Assembly (NCBI GenBank): GCA_037138335.1
Contig: JBAXIO010000014.1
Coordinates: 1 to 64,000 of the forward strand
Reading direction: 5' to 3'
Source of the DNA: CAIRDP01 sp037138335
Lineage (GTDB): Bacteria > Bacteroidota > Bacteroidia > Bacteroidales > FEN-979
DNA: 64,000 nucleotides
Of this stretch, positions 49,538 to 58,112 are shown piece by piece. Below the pieces are notes generated by a model, which saw only the letters and a list, made by a program, of their open reading frames with translations, made no database searches and had not been told where the DNA came from. Numbering within the stretch: the first letter of the stretch is position 1; the number at the start of each line of letters is the position of its first letter. The translations under genes and the position numbers were made by a program.

Positions 49538-50887
49538 TTAATAAATATAAATCTCTTTGAAGCTGACCCAGGATGGTGATTTTGTGACGGTTATTTTAAT
49601 CTGCCTTATGCCGTTTAAATCAATAAAAGTTGCTGAATTAGTCTGGCCATTTTTAGCATAAAAGGATTCACTCTTTGTAGAAACCAGATTTCCATATTCA
49701 TTGTAAAAACTGAAATCCATGCTCACCTGTCCTTCCGGTGACATATTATTGAACCAGATTATTTTTGAAATGCTATGAGAACCATTTAATGTCAATTTAA
49801 TCCATTGAGGCGCAAAACCACCCGCAATCCACTCTGTTTCAACATTTCCATCCACTGCATTTTCGCATTTCTTTTCTGGCTTGTATTGCTGGCTGCAGGA
49901 GCATTCTGTAATTTTTAGCGGACCTTGATTACCTGCCTGCTTATTTTCAGTTGGACTAGCAGAAACGCCTGAAATAATGTTTCTCAATTCAGTATAAATT
50001 AAGTCAGGTTCTACCATTCCTAATCGGTCCCATTTAATTACCCCATTCCCATCGCAGATCATGATTATAGGAACTGAGCTAAAATTAAATTTTAAGATAT
50101 TATTAAAGTTTTGACAACCTGGATCCCATAAATTTACAAAGGGCCACTGGAAGGATCTAATACTTGTTCGAGTTGCCTGTAATTCATTTTCCTTATCAGC
50201 ACAAATTGTAATTACCTTAACATTAGTTTGTGTCTTCCAGTTACCATATTGTGCAGAGATTTTATTCAGCATTTTTGGACCGAAACACCCCATATAAGTT
50301 ATTACAATAAAAGGGTTGCCATTATTCATCACCTGAGAAGTAGTAAAATTGTTTCCATCAATGTCATGAATAGAAATCGCTGGAAATTTAAGATCTTTTA
50401 GGCATCCGTTAGAATATCCTTTTACCTCACAAATTTCCGTAAATGATAATTTTTTCATGGATTGATAGTCGACGATATAGTAACTATCATTACTATATTC
50501 TAATAAACAAAGCGTAACAAAATAATCCCCGGTTTTAAGAGAAGGAAGGTCATGCCATTCCTCATCATCAAATATATCATCAATATCTTTATTTCTCTTG
50601 ACCGCCCAGTATTCATGTGGTCCCAATGGATTGTAATCTTTTTCATACAACACTATTCCGGAGGGCCGCACATTATTTGGATCAGTAGATGCTTTTATTT
50701 TTACTTTTAATTTACCTGTGCGGTGGTTTGAAGGATTGTTTATTTTCCCAAGAGTAACCATAATCGTCTTTCCCTCCACTTTATAATTCCAATCTCCACT
50801 CAAAGTTGGACTTTGTGCGGAAATGGTTTTATGAATTGCAATAGAAGATAGAAAAAGGATGAGAATTAACGTTGTTTTGCTTTTCAT
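49538..50887 (-). CDS. Exported redoxin-like protein with discoidin-type C-terminal domain, catalytic cysteines missing
   Basis: A 449-residue protein with signal peptide 1-24 (cleavage after I-S-A). Residues about 25-155 are beta-rich and unknown. Residues about 165-310 follow a TlpA/AhpC-type thioredoxin fold: a strand ending in F-I-V-I-T-Y-M-G-C-F-G-P-K-M-L where active proteins have W-C-x-x-C, and later F-S-S-V-P-I-I-M-I-C-D-G-N-G with the cis-proline. Aligning on Gly-Pro, both active cysteines are replaced. Residues about 325-449 look like an F5/8 type C (discoidin) domain: A-V-D-G-N-V-E-T-E-W and W-I-K-L-T-L. Probably a binding protein. AT-rich codons differ from neighbours. Confidence 0.7.
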   Translation of the reverse strand: MKSKTTLILILFLSSIAIHKTISAQSPTLSGDWNYKVEGKTIMVTLGKINNPSNHRTGKLKVKIKASTDPNNVRPSGIVLYEKDYNPLGPHEYWAVKRNKDIDDIFDDEEWHDLPSLKTGDYFVTLCLLEYSNDSYYIVDYQSMKKLSFTEICEVKGYSNGCLKDLKFPAISIHDIDGNNFTTSQVMNNGNPFIVITYMGCFGPKMLNKISAQYGNWKTQTNVKVITICADKENELQATRTSIRSFQWPFVNLWDPGCQNFNNILKFNFSSVPIIMICDGNGVIKWDRLGMVEPDLIYTELRNIISGVSASPTENKQAGNQGPLKITECSCSQQYKPEKKCENAVDGNVETEWIAGGFAPQWIKLTLNGSHSISKIIWFNNMSPEGQVSMDFSFYNEYGNLVSTKSESFYAKNGQTNSATFIDLNGIRQIKITVTKSPSWVSFKEIYIY

Positions 50888-51099
50888 AAAGACATATGTT
50901 AAGTGATTAATACTGTTATATAGGCCAGGTCAGATTATTAATGAAAGAACCCAATTATTGACTTTTGTAAAGTGAAGGCAAATACCAATCATCTTGTTTA
51001 GGGGAGTCTTCCTATGGAACTACCCCAACATTCTTCGTATGCACATCTTTAATGAGCACTATGTATATCAAATCCATTAATTGAGTGTTGTGCAGTATC

Positions 51100-51618
51100 C
51101 TAGTTCTTCCCATTAAGTTCTTCCGTAGTCTTTGCTCCATACCCCCGGAAAATCTTATCATACTTCTGTAGTAATTCAAGGTCAGGCTTGGATTGTTCTT
51201 TTTTTAGCTCCTGTTGAATCCAGTCCATAATGGTCAGGCCGTCGAGGGGGTCTTTTACATTCATATCGAGGTGATAAACCTTAACCATTGTTCTCAAACC
51301 CATTTCAAAATCCCGCATTACAATAGATTTCAGTAAGCCCCCGTCAGGTACCTGATAAATATCACCGTCAGTACAGGAAATTTTACTGTAGTTGTCCTTC
51401 CACCACTTCTGAAATACTTCATCTCTGTTTGGATCTGTATACTTTATACCAGCCACTTTAAACATTAATGAAAAGACAGCATAGTTCTCTGGTCCTTTAG
51501 CAGGAGCATGTTCCCTGCAATATGCACACATGTCCTCTGTGCGAGGAATAGTATTAATTTGCGCCCTGGAAGTAATTGTCAGAAAAAGCAGACATTCAAT
51601 GATTGCGATCGTTTTCAT
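51100..51618 (-). CDS. Exported protein of unknown function
   Basis: A 172-residue protein with a signal peptide at 1-19 (cleavage after S-R-A). The mature part is mostly helical and begins with a C-A-Y-C pair (residues 31-34), the only close cysteine pair, and another Cys near residue 82. The C-terminus is charged. No family is recognised. It follows the remnant FISUMP gene on the same strand by 2 nt and probably uses its former promoter. Confidence 0.65.
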   Translation of the reverse strand: MKTIAIIECLLFLTITSRAQINTIPRTEDMCAYCREHAPAKGPENYAVFSLMFKVAGIKYTDPNRDEVFQKWWKDNYSKISCTDGDIYQVPDGGLLKSIVMRDFEMGLRTMVKVYHLDMNVKDPLDGLTIMDWIQQELKKEQSKPDLELLQKYDKIFRGYGAKTTEELNGKN

Positions 51619-51620
51619 AA

Positions 51621-51735
51621 TTAGTCTTTAATACACCTTACACTAAATCCTGTTTTCTCATCACTAAAATTGTTACTCTGTTGCAAGAATTATTCCTGCA
51701 ACGGATAGCATGAATAAGAAAATGGTCTTTTTCAT
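51621..51735 (-). pseudogene. FISUMP gene reduced to signal peptide and C-terminal tail
   Basis: The minus strand from 51735 reads M-K-K-T-I-F-L-F-M-L-S-V-A-G-I-I-L-A-T, a complete signal peptide, then stops at 51673. A shifted frame across the same spot gives S-N-N-F-S-D-E-K-T-G-F-S-V-R-C-I-K-D and stops at 51621-51623; this is the typical tail of FISUMP (Fibrobacter succinogenes major paralogous) domains. The neighbour at 51754 ends in the related Q-I-S-V-R-C-L-R. The central part of about 170 codons is gone and the frame is broken: a clear internal deletion. Confidence 0.8.
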
Positions 51736-51753
51736 AAAGAGTTTTTTTATTAG

Positions 51754-52347
51754 TTAATTATTTCTCAAACAGCGAACACTTATTTGATACCCTGATTCTC
51801 CAGAAGAATCATTATCCCTATCCACTGTAATATCATTATAAACAATACCTCGATCCAAGGCATTGTCCTCATCAGCCTTTGTGGAACTCCACCAATAGGC
51901 TTCTTTGCCATAGCCACCAGACATGGGATATGCTCGAAAACCAGCCGGCAGAGCAGTAAAACCAGTTTCATTGGTTGCGCCTGTATTTGGGTCTTGCCAA
52001 TGGGTTGTTCCTGTTTCTTTCAGTTTGCCTCCGGCGACTTTCTCCCCTCCCAAATAGTTTGTCAACATTGTCCATTCAGCATCAGCAGGTAAATGCCATC
52101 CTGAAGGACAGGCTTTAAGTGCTTCTTCATAAGAGTATAAACAGCCATAAGATTCGATTTTAAAGGATATTGTACTTTCAGAAAATTTATACCTAAGGTT
52201 TTCAGCCATCCAAACCTGGATGCCGATTTTTACTGTTTTGTAAGACTTACCATCTCTCGAATCAATGAATGAACCAGTAGTCTGCCCTACTGAAATAAAT
52301 GCAATCATGAAAAAGATAATTACATTAAATAGTGAGCTGTGCTTCAT
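51754..52347 (-). CDS. Exported FISUMP-domain protein
   Basis: A 197-residue protein with a signal peptide at about 1-22. It is one complete FISUMP domain: F-I-D-S-R-D-G-K-S-Y-K-T-V-K-I-G, V-W-M-A-E-N-L-R-Y, G-C-L-Y-S-Y-E-E-A, C-P-S-G-W-H-L-P-A-D-A-E-W, L-P-A-G-F-R, Y-W-W-S-S-T and S-V-R-C-L-R. The domain is distantly related to C-type-lectin and FGE folds; many copies are secreted in Bacteroidota and Fibrobacter, function unknown. A promoter with exact -7 box lies upstream. Its paralogue next door is a remnant. Confidence 0.88.
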   Translation of the reverse strand: MKHSSLFNVIIFFMIAFISVGQTTGSFIDSRDGKSYKTVKIGIQVWMAENLRYKFSESTISFKIESYGCLYSYEEALKACPSGWHLPADAEWTMLTNYLGGEKVAGGKLKETGTTHWQDPNTGATNETGFTALPAGFRAYPMSGGYGKEAYWWSSTKADEDNALDRGIVYNDITVDRDNDSSGESGYQISVRCLRNN

Positions 52348-52412
52348 AACGATACTTATATTAGGTTGTTTAATGTTATTACATTATCCCGGATCAATTG
52401 TTAATTAAATAA

Positions 52413-52442
52413 CAAATATAATAACAAATAAAAAACTAACAA
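52413..52442 (-). promoter_or_regulatory. Promoter (TTG - 19 bp - TATATTTG) for the FISUMP gene
   Basis: On the minus strand the -7 box TATATTTG (52413-52420) is exact and TTG at 52440-52442 gives a 19-bp spacer; 65 nt to the ATG. Confidence 0.6.
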
Positions 52443-52742
52443 CAACCAAACAAATATTTTCAACTGCCAGACCTTAAGGCTTCCGACGAAGAATATTAAG
52501 GAAAATTACTCTCCTTTCTTTCCTATTAATAAAGAAAAGAAGAGACGATTACCATTACAAAAATCAGCTTCCAGCAAAGATTTAATACTGGTACTTAAGA
52601 ATGATTCATAATAATTCTTCTGCAGTATTCAGCCATATTTAACCCTATTCATTTTACTAACAATTAAGTTCGGGGTTTATCCCATAAAAATGATCTGAAA
52701 AAAAATTTGATCCGGCCCTGATTTAAATTACCTGATTTATAT

Positions 52743-52750
52743 TATCTTTG
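52743..52750 (+). promoter_or_regulatory. Bacteroidota -7 box (TATCTTTG) for the T9SS gene at 52931
   Basis: Exact TAnnTTTG match. The predicted transcript would have an unusually long leader of about 170 nt that contains several hairpins. Confidence 0.55.
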
Positions 52751-52766
52751 TGAATATGATCACTTT

Positions 52767-52884
52767 CCCCTGTTTCTAACAACAGGGGTCGGGGCGGGTG
52801 GTTGACTTATGTAATTAAATTTTATCACACCCGTAAATTCCCCGCCTCTGAGGGACAGAACACGGGTCCAGGGTTCAGACCTGG
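52767..52884 (+). promoter_or_regulatory. Structured 5' leader with three hairpins
   Basis: In order: CCCCTGTT (52767-52774) with AACAGGGG (52781-52788), loop 6; ACCCGT (52829-52834) with ACGGGT (52862-52867), enclosing CCT/AGG pairing; CCAGG (52868-52872) with CCTGG (52880-52884). All lie between the promoter box and the ATG at 52931. No known riboswitch class is recognised. Confidence 0.45.
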
Positions 52885-52930
52885 GTATTATATCAGGTTA
52901 GTTGGTTTTATAACCTTTAAACATAATATT

Positions 52931-54826
52931 ATGGATAATAGGATTTTTACACCAGTCAAATTGATTTTGCTATGCCTGATGACCTGCTCAGGCATTTTCA
53001 TTTGTGCACAGCCTGTGGCGGGCCCTGCCGCGAATTTCGGGAAAGATCCTTCCATCCCCTCAGTAAGGACCCTGCTTGCCAGCGATACCGGCCGTGCCTG
53101 GCTGAACATAAACAACATCAATGCCCTGTTCTATGCAAGGGGCAGCCATTTCTTTGATCAAAATGCCGCCTTCGAAGTTCCTAAGGGCAGCGGGAAAACT
53201 TCAGCCTTTTCCAACACCATGTGGATAGGCGGAAAAGACAGTCGGGGTGTACTGCATTTTGCAGGGGAACGTTACCGCCAGGGACCGAATACGGGACCAG
53301 CTGGTTCCTGTCCCGATTTCTACTGCGGTCCGGTGGCCGATTCTATTTACTATTCAGCACGCCAGGACTCGATATGGAGCTATGTATGGAACCTGAAGAA
53401 AACCGATATAGAATATCATAAGGCACATTATGCTGATCCGGGTTATCAACCTCTTCACGATATCGTCACCTGGCCCGGGAACGGGAATACGGCCATGGGA
53501 CAGGCATCACAGCTGGCTCCTTTTTATGATGTGAACGGCGACGGAATTTACAGCCCCATGGATGGCGACTATCCCCTGATCAGGGGAGACCAGGCATTGT
53601 TCTTCATTTTCAACGATGACAGGGGGCCCCACCTTGAAACCGCGGGAAACAAACTCGGAGTGGAATTCCATGGAATGGCCTACGCCTGGAACATGCCAAA
53701 TGACTCGGCTTTCAATAACACCATCTTCCTGAACTACCAGATCTTCAACCGTTCCCAGAACACATACGACAGTGTATACCTTGGGTTTTTCACCGATATC
53801 GACCTCGGTTATCCCAACGATGATTATGTTGGTTGCGATGTGGCAAGGAACATGCATATAGGATATAACGGAACGCCTGTCGACGGGTTCGGGGAACCCT
53901 ATGCGTACGGTGCAAATCCACCATCTCTTGGCGTTGTAATACTTGCCGGGCCCTATATGGATCCCGACGGTATCGACAATCCCAAATATGACAGCTACGG
54001 ACACAGGCTTTGCGATTACAGCGTGAACGGGCAGTTTTTCGGTGATTCCATTGTCGACAACGAACGGCTGGGGATGTGCCGGTTTGTTTATATGAACAAC
54101 TCGGGGGTCCCTTCGTACATGACCGATCCCAAATACGCCAGCCAATATTACAGTTACATGAAGGGACTCTGGCTCGACGGAACTCCCTTTTTATACGGCG
54201 GAAACGGAAATACAAGCACCGGCGCATACGGGCCTGCATGCAGGTTCATGTTCCCCGGGGAATCCGACTCCCTGAACTGGGGAACAGGAGGCATCCCGCC
54301 TTACGGTCCAAAGAACTGGACCGATTCCACAGCCGGTAATAATCCATTCGACCGCAGGGGAGTGCAGTTCTCTGGCCCTTTTACTTTCCATGCGGGAGCT
54401 GTACAGGAAATTGACCTTTCGTTCAACTGGGCCAGGGATTATAATTCAAAAAGCGCCTTGGGTTCGGTTTCAAAGCTGAGAGATATGACCGATTTAGTGA
54501 CCCGGGCCTTTCTCACAAATACCCTTCCCTCAGGTGGCACATTCACCGGCATCCCTCAGTTAACCGGCCATGAAAACACAGGCCTGAATATTTATCCCAA
54601 CCCGGCCAGGGACAAGATCAACATTGAGCTGATGAACAGGGATGCAAACCAGACTGAAACCATTGAACTGCTTAATATGAGAGGACAGCTGCTTAAATCC
54701 CTTACCATGGGCAGCTCACTTAATACAATTGCAATCGATATCTCCGATGTTCCCGGAGGGATCTGTTTTGTTCGCGTCAAAACCAGCAGCAGCGTAATTA
54801 CCAGGAAAATTGTGATCCTGAAGTAA
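52931..54826 (+). CDS. Large secreted protein with T9SS sorting domain
   Basis: A 631-residue extracellular protein. The ATG at 52931 (M-D-N-R-I-F-T-P-V-K-L-I-L-L-C) gives a signal peptide ending near I-C-A-Q; a longer reading from 52802 would lack one. The body has D-V-N-G-D-G-I-Y-S-P-M-D-G-D-Y-P, a calcium-binding-like Asp/Asn loop, and D-I-D-L-G-Y-P-N-D-D, and belongs to a frequent but uncharacterised type of Bacteroidota surface proteins. The last 75 residues are the T9SS type A sorting domain (N-I-Y-P-N-P-A, R-G-Q-L-L, ending K-I-V-I-L-K). Preceded by the structured leader. Confidence 0.88.
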   Translation: MDNRIFTPVKLILLCLMTCSGIFICAQPVAGPAANFGKDPSIPSVRTLLASDTGRAWLNINNINALFYARGSHFFDQNAAFEVPKGSGKTSAFSNTMWIGGKDSRGVLHFAGERYRQGPNTGPAGSCPDFYCGPVADSIYYSARQDSIWSYVWNLKKTDIEYHKAHYADPGYQPLHDIVTWPGNGNTAMGQASQLAPFYDVNGDGIYSPMDGDYPLIRGDQALFFIFNDDRGPHLETAGNKLGVEFHGMAYAWNMPNDSAFNNTIFLNYQIFNRSQNTYDSVYLGFFTDIDLGYPNDDYVGCDVARNMHIGYNGTPVDGFGEPYAYGANPPSLGVVILAGPYMDPDGIDNPKYDSYGHRLCDYSVNGQFFGDSIVDNERLGMCRFVYMNNSGVPSYMTDPKYASQYYSYMKGLWLDGTPFLYGGNGNTSTGAYGPACRFMFPGESDSLNWGTGGIPPYGPKNWTDSTAGNNPFDRRGVQFSGPFTFHAGAVQEIDLSFNWARDYNSKSALGSVSKLRDMTDLVTRAFLTNTLPSGGTFTGIPQLTGHENTGLNIYPNPARDKINIELMNRDANQTETIELLNMRGQLLKSLTMGSSLNTIAIDISDVPGGICFVRVKTSSSVITRKIVILK

Positions 54827-54957
54827 TCCTCATTTTTTCAGGCGCTGGGGGATTGTGAATTTAACAGTAGCCGCAAGGTTCGCCAAAGTCGAAATTTTTT
54901 ACTAAAAAAAGTTTCTACTGAATTAATCAGGAGTATGGTAATACTAAATCAAAAATT

Positions 54958-55935
54958 ATGAAAAATAAGCGCAGCCTGATTCATCAAATGTTCTCCGGCG
55001 TTTTTTTGCTCCTATGCACAGGAGCCTTTATGTTCCATGGCTGCAAACAAAATGCACCCGTTTTACGTGTGGCTACAACCGTATGGCCGGGTTATGAGAT
55101 ACTTTATCTTGCAAAAAGCCTTGGATATTTTGATGAATCGGCTATCAGGCTGATCGAAGTACCTTCAACCAGCCAGGTAACGAGAAACCTGAGGAACGGG
55201 ACCCTCGAAGCTGGCTGTATGACACTGGATGAATCATTGACTTTGCTTCAGGACCAAGTTGACCTTCGCGTAATCCTCGTAATGGATGAATCCTCCGGTG
55301 GGGATGTGCTTATGGCAAAACCCGATATCGAAAACCTCCAGGGGTTAAGGGGTAAGCGGATCGGTATCGAAAATTCAACCGTGAGTGCAGTGCTGCTCGA
55401 TGCAGCACTCCTCGAAGCCGGACTGCAGGCCGGCGATATAACCCAGGTCCCGATGTCGGTTGATCAGGATTATCAAGAATACCTGGCAGGCAGGGTCGAT
55501 GCGGTTGCAACATATGAGCCGGTTCGGAGCCAGCTTCTGAAGGAAGGGGCAAAAATTCTGTTCAGCAGCAAACAGATACCCGGAAGGATCATCGATATTC
55601 TTGTTGTACGGGCTGATGTCATCGATACCTATTCGAATTCGTTAACCGCTTTGCTCAATGGTTACTTTAAAGCGTTCAGCTACTTTGAGAAACATCCCAC
55701 CGAATCGGCAGTGCTAATGAAAAAAAGGCTGGGAGAGGACCCTTTAACACAATTCGACGGATTACATATTCCGAACCTGGCCGAAAACAACATGTATCTT
55801 TCAGGCGGGCAGCCGGCGCTTTACAAATCGGCAGGATTTATAATGGATCTTATGCTTAAGCGTAAACTCCTTCAGAAACCTTGTGTGTATACGAAACTTG
55901 CCGACCCAAGATTTCTTCCTGTTATCAATAACTGA
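54958..55935 (+). CDS. Solute-binding lipoprotein of the NMT1/THI5-like type
   Basis: A 325-residue periplasmic binding protein. The signal peptide ends with the lipobox-like F-H-G-C (Cys29), so it is lipid-anchored. The mature part begins V-L-R-V-A-T-T-V-W-P-G-Y-E-I-L-Y-L-A-K-S-L-G-Y-F and continues with G-T-L-E-A-G-C, L-R-G-K-R-I-G-I-E and V-D-A-V-A-T-Y-E-P, the usual marks of the NMT1/THI5-like and nitrate/taurine (SsuA) binding proteins. No ABC permease or ATPase is nearby. The hybrid kinase starts 2 nt after the stop, so this protein most likely acts as its sensor subunit. Confidence 0.88.
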   Translation: MKNKRSLIHQMFSGVFLLLCTGAFMFHGCKQNAPVLRVATTVWPGYEILYLAKSLGYFDESAIRLIEVPSTSQVTRNLRNGTLEAGCMTLDESLTLLQDQVDLRVILVMDESSGGDVLMAKPDIENLQGLRGKRIGIENSTVSAVLLDAALLEAGLQAGDITQVPMSVDQDYQEYLAGRVDAVATYEPVRSQLLKEGAKILFSSKQIPGRIIDILVVRADVIDTYSNSLTALLNGYFKAFSYFEKHPTESAVLMKKRLGEDPLTQFDGLHIPNLAENNMYLSGGQPALYKSAGFIMDLMLKRKLLQKPCVYTKLADPRFLPVINN

Positions 55936-55937
55936 AC

Positions 55938-57902
55938 ATGAACAAAATAACCACCATACGCCTCAGGTTCTGGCTGCCATTTTCAATCTTTACTACCATC
56001 ACGGGTTTGTTGATTTTTTTTAGCTTGCTCCAGTACGAGGATTCCAGGAGGCATCTTGAAGAAAGTACTATCACCTCCTTGAAGGAACGTCTTACCACAA
56101 TGGGCAACCGCCTGGAAAGGTTCTCAATTTACAATCTCGATTACCTTGTCAGTTATGAAATCGCTGAACTGAACTTCTCCAATGAAGCACAGTCGATTGC
56201 ACTGGTTGACGATAAAGGAATAATTCTCAACGGCTCCCTGCTGGAATGGAAGGATCAACCCGTTACAAAATGCATCCCTGACTTCAATACTGCCGTTTAC
56301 CGTTCCACGCTCCTGAAGAATATTCAGAAAACAATTTTATCAGGCGACGGGAACCACATCTATGCATACGAACCGGTTATGCTGCCCTCACCCCAGGGTG
56401 AGATCAGGTCGGTGCATCTTGGTTTGCTTTTTGTCGATTACAACCTGTCCCGCTTACGGTCTGCCCAAAGGGCAAGCCTTTTTATCCGGATCTCCGTTGA
56501 CTGGGGCATCGGGATGTTCCTGATGATAGTGCTTTACCTGGCTCTTCGTTTCTGGATGACAATACCTTTCTGGCACATGCGGTCGATTATTAACAGGTTC
56601 GGCAAAGGTTCCTATGATGCAAGGATAGATATTAAGGGGAACGGAGAACTGGCCGAACTCGGTAATGCGTTTAACCGTATGGCCGAGGATGTTTCCAGCC
56701 AAAGAAACAAGATGCATGAATTGCTTGATGAAAAAACACAGATTGAAAAAGACCTTCTGAGCGCAAAACACAAAGCGGAAGAAAGCGATAACCTTAAGTC
56801 GGCTTTCCTGGCCAATATGTCACATGAAATAAGGACCCCGATGAACGGGATCCTTGGATTTACCAGTATACTTGAAGATCCCTCTCTTTCGGAAAACGAC
56901 AGGGAGAAATACATTGCCATTGTACATAAGAGCTCCCAACAGCTCCTCGACATCATTAACGGCCTCATTGACATCTCAAAAATTGAAGCCGGCCAGGAAA
57001 CCCTGAACTTTAAGACGTTTAATCTGAATCAGCTTGCAAACGATTTGATTTCTTTTTTCCTGCCGCAGGCAGAAACCCTGGGTTTAAAACTTGTTCTTCA
57101 TAAAGCAATGACCGACAGGGAATCACTTATCTGCAGCGATCCTGTAAAACTCCGGCAAATCCTTGTCAATCTCCTCGGGAATGCATTTAAATTCACTTCT
57201 GAAGGCAGCATCACACTAAGTTACCGGGTTGACGGCCCAAAACTGGTTTTCACGGTGGAAGACACCGGCATAGGCATAGCACCAGAACTGTTCCAGGTGA
57301 TTTTTGACCGGTTCAGGCAGGCCGAGATTAAACCCTCCGGGAAATTCGGCGGGACTGGCCTGGGCCTCTCGATTTCAAAATCATATGCTGAGATGCTGGG
57401 AGGGTCTGCTTGGGTCGAATCCGAGCCCGGGAAAGGCAGCCGGTTCTTTGTTTCTGTCCCTTATGTTCCCGGATTCGCTGCCCGGGAGGAAGGTTCAGAT
57501 CAGAAGGATGACGGCCGTATTGAGGCTGTGCAGTCTTTTCATGGCAAGACAATTTTACTGGTTGATGATCTTGACGATAATGCTTTGTTCATTAATCATA
57601 TTCTAAGGAATACCCGGGTAATGGTAATGAGAGCAAAAAATGGAAAAGAATCCATAGAGTTTATTGCTCAGCATCCAGGTATTTCACTTGTGCTGATGGA
57701 TATAAAAATGCCTGATATGGATGGATACGAGGCAACACGAAAAATCAAAAGCATCAGGCCGCTTCTCCCGGTTATTGCCACAACCGCTTATGCACTTGCC
57801 GGTGACCGTGAGAAATGCCTGGCTGCCGGATGCGACGATTATCTCTGCAAACCGATCAGCAAGGAAAAGCTGTTAGTGATTATAGAAAAATTTATACAAT
57901 AA
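55938..57902 (+). CDS. Hybrid sensor histidine kinase/response regulator
   Basis: A 654-residue membrane kinase. TM1 about 12-32, an extracytoplasmic sensing domain of some 150 residues, TM2 about 186-207, HAMP about 208-260, HisKA with S-H-E-I-R-T-P-M-N-G near 297 (His is the phosphorylation site), HATPase_c about 395-510 with D-T-G-I-G-I and G-G-T-G-L-G-L-S-I, and a receiver domain about 533-650 with V-D-D, the acceptor Asp in L-M-D-I-K-M-P, T-T-A and K-P-I. No DNA-binding domain, so the phosphate should pass to a partner. Coupled to the binding lipoprotein gene, 2 nt apart. Confidence 0.95.
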   Translation: MNKITTIRLRFWLPFSIFTTITGLLIFFSLLQYEDSRRHLEESTITSLKERLTTMGNRLERFSIYNLDYLVSYEIAELNFSNEAQSIALVDDKGIILNGSLLEWKDQPVTKCIPDFNTAVYRSTLLKNIQKTILSGDGNHIYAYEPVMLPSPQGEIRSVHLGLLFVDYNLSRLRSAQRASLFIRISVDWGIGMFLMIVLYLALRFWMTIPFWHMRSIINRFGKGSYDARIDIKGNGELAELGNAFNRMAEDVSSQRNKMHELLDEKTQIEKDLLSAKHKAEESDNLKSAFLANMSHEIRTPMNGILGFTSILEDPSLSENDREKYIAIVHKSSQQLLDIINGLIDISKIEAGQETLNFKTFNLNQLANDLISFFLPQAETLGLKLVLHKAMTDRESLICSDPVKLRQILVNLLGNAFKFTSEGSITLSYRVDGPKLVFTVEDTGIGIAPELFQVIFDRFRQAEIKPSGKFGGTGLGLSISKSYAEMLGGSAWVESEPGKGSRFFVSVPYVPGFAAREEGSDQKDDGRIEAVQSFHGKTILLVDDLDDNALFINHILRNTRVMVMRAKNGKESIEFIAQHPGISLVLMDIKMPDMDGYEATRKIKSIRPLLPVIATTAYALAGDREKCLAAGCDDYLCKPISKEKLLVIIEKFIQ

Positions 57903-58052
57903 CCAAAAGGCTTCGGTGCCGGTGCATCCCTTGAAGTCATTTCCCTGTTTATTTCAATCAGGTCTTGCCGGCCTTTCTGAACATTAGAAAAGTTTGAGAT
58001 CTGCCGTACCCGGGGATTTTTTAAACAGGATTTTGATTTTTATTATCTCCAA

Positions 58053-58082
58053 TTGTGGAGTGTTGGGAAAATGGTATTTTTG
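58053..58082 (+). promoter_or_regulatory. Promoter (TTG - 19 bp - TATTTTTG) for the 29-residue-repeat gene
   Basis: TTG at 58053-58055 and exact TATTTTTG at 58075-58082, spacing 19 bp. It lies 30 nt before the ATG at 58113 and rules out any earlier start. Confidence 0.75.
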
Positions 58083-58112
58083 AAAAAAATTAACATTCTA
58101 ACGGGAAACCAT

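Larger units (their letters stand above)
52348..52930. other. 583-bp AT-rich intergenic region with divergent promoters and a structured leader
   Basis: It holds the minus-strand promoter of the FISUMP gene, about 300 bp of AT-rich sequence in which I see no gene, the plus-strand promoter at 52743 and then a GC-richer leader with hairpins (listed separately). Confidence 0.6.

Noticed and set aside
48608..52930. Integrated element bounded by copies of the tRNA-Gln end
   Set aside because: I found no second copy of the T-arm/acceptor sequence downstream and no integrase gene.
53507..54145. Open frame antisense to the T9SS cargo gene
   Set aside because: Lies fully inside a well supported gene with signal peptide and sorting domain; no recognisable domain on the other strand.
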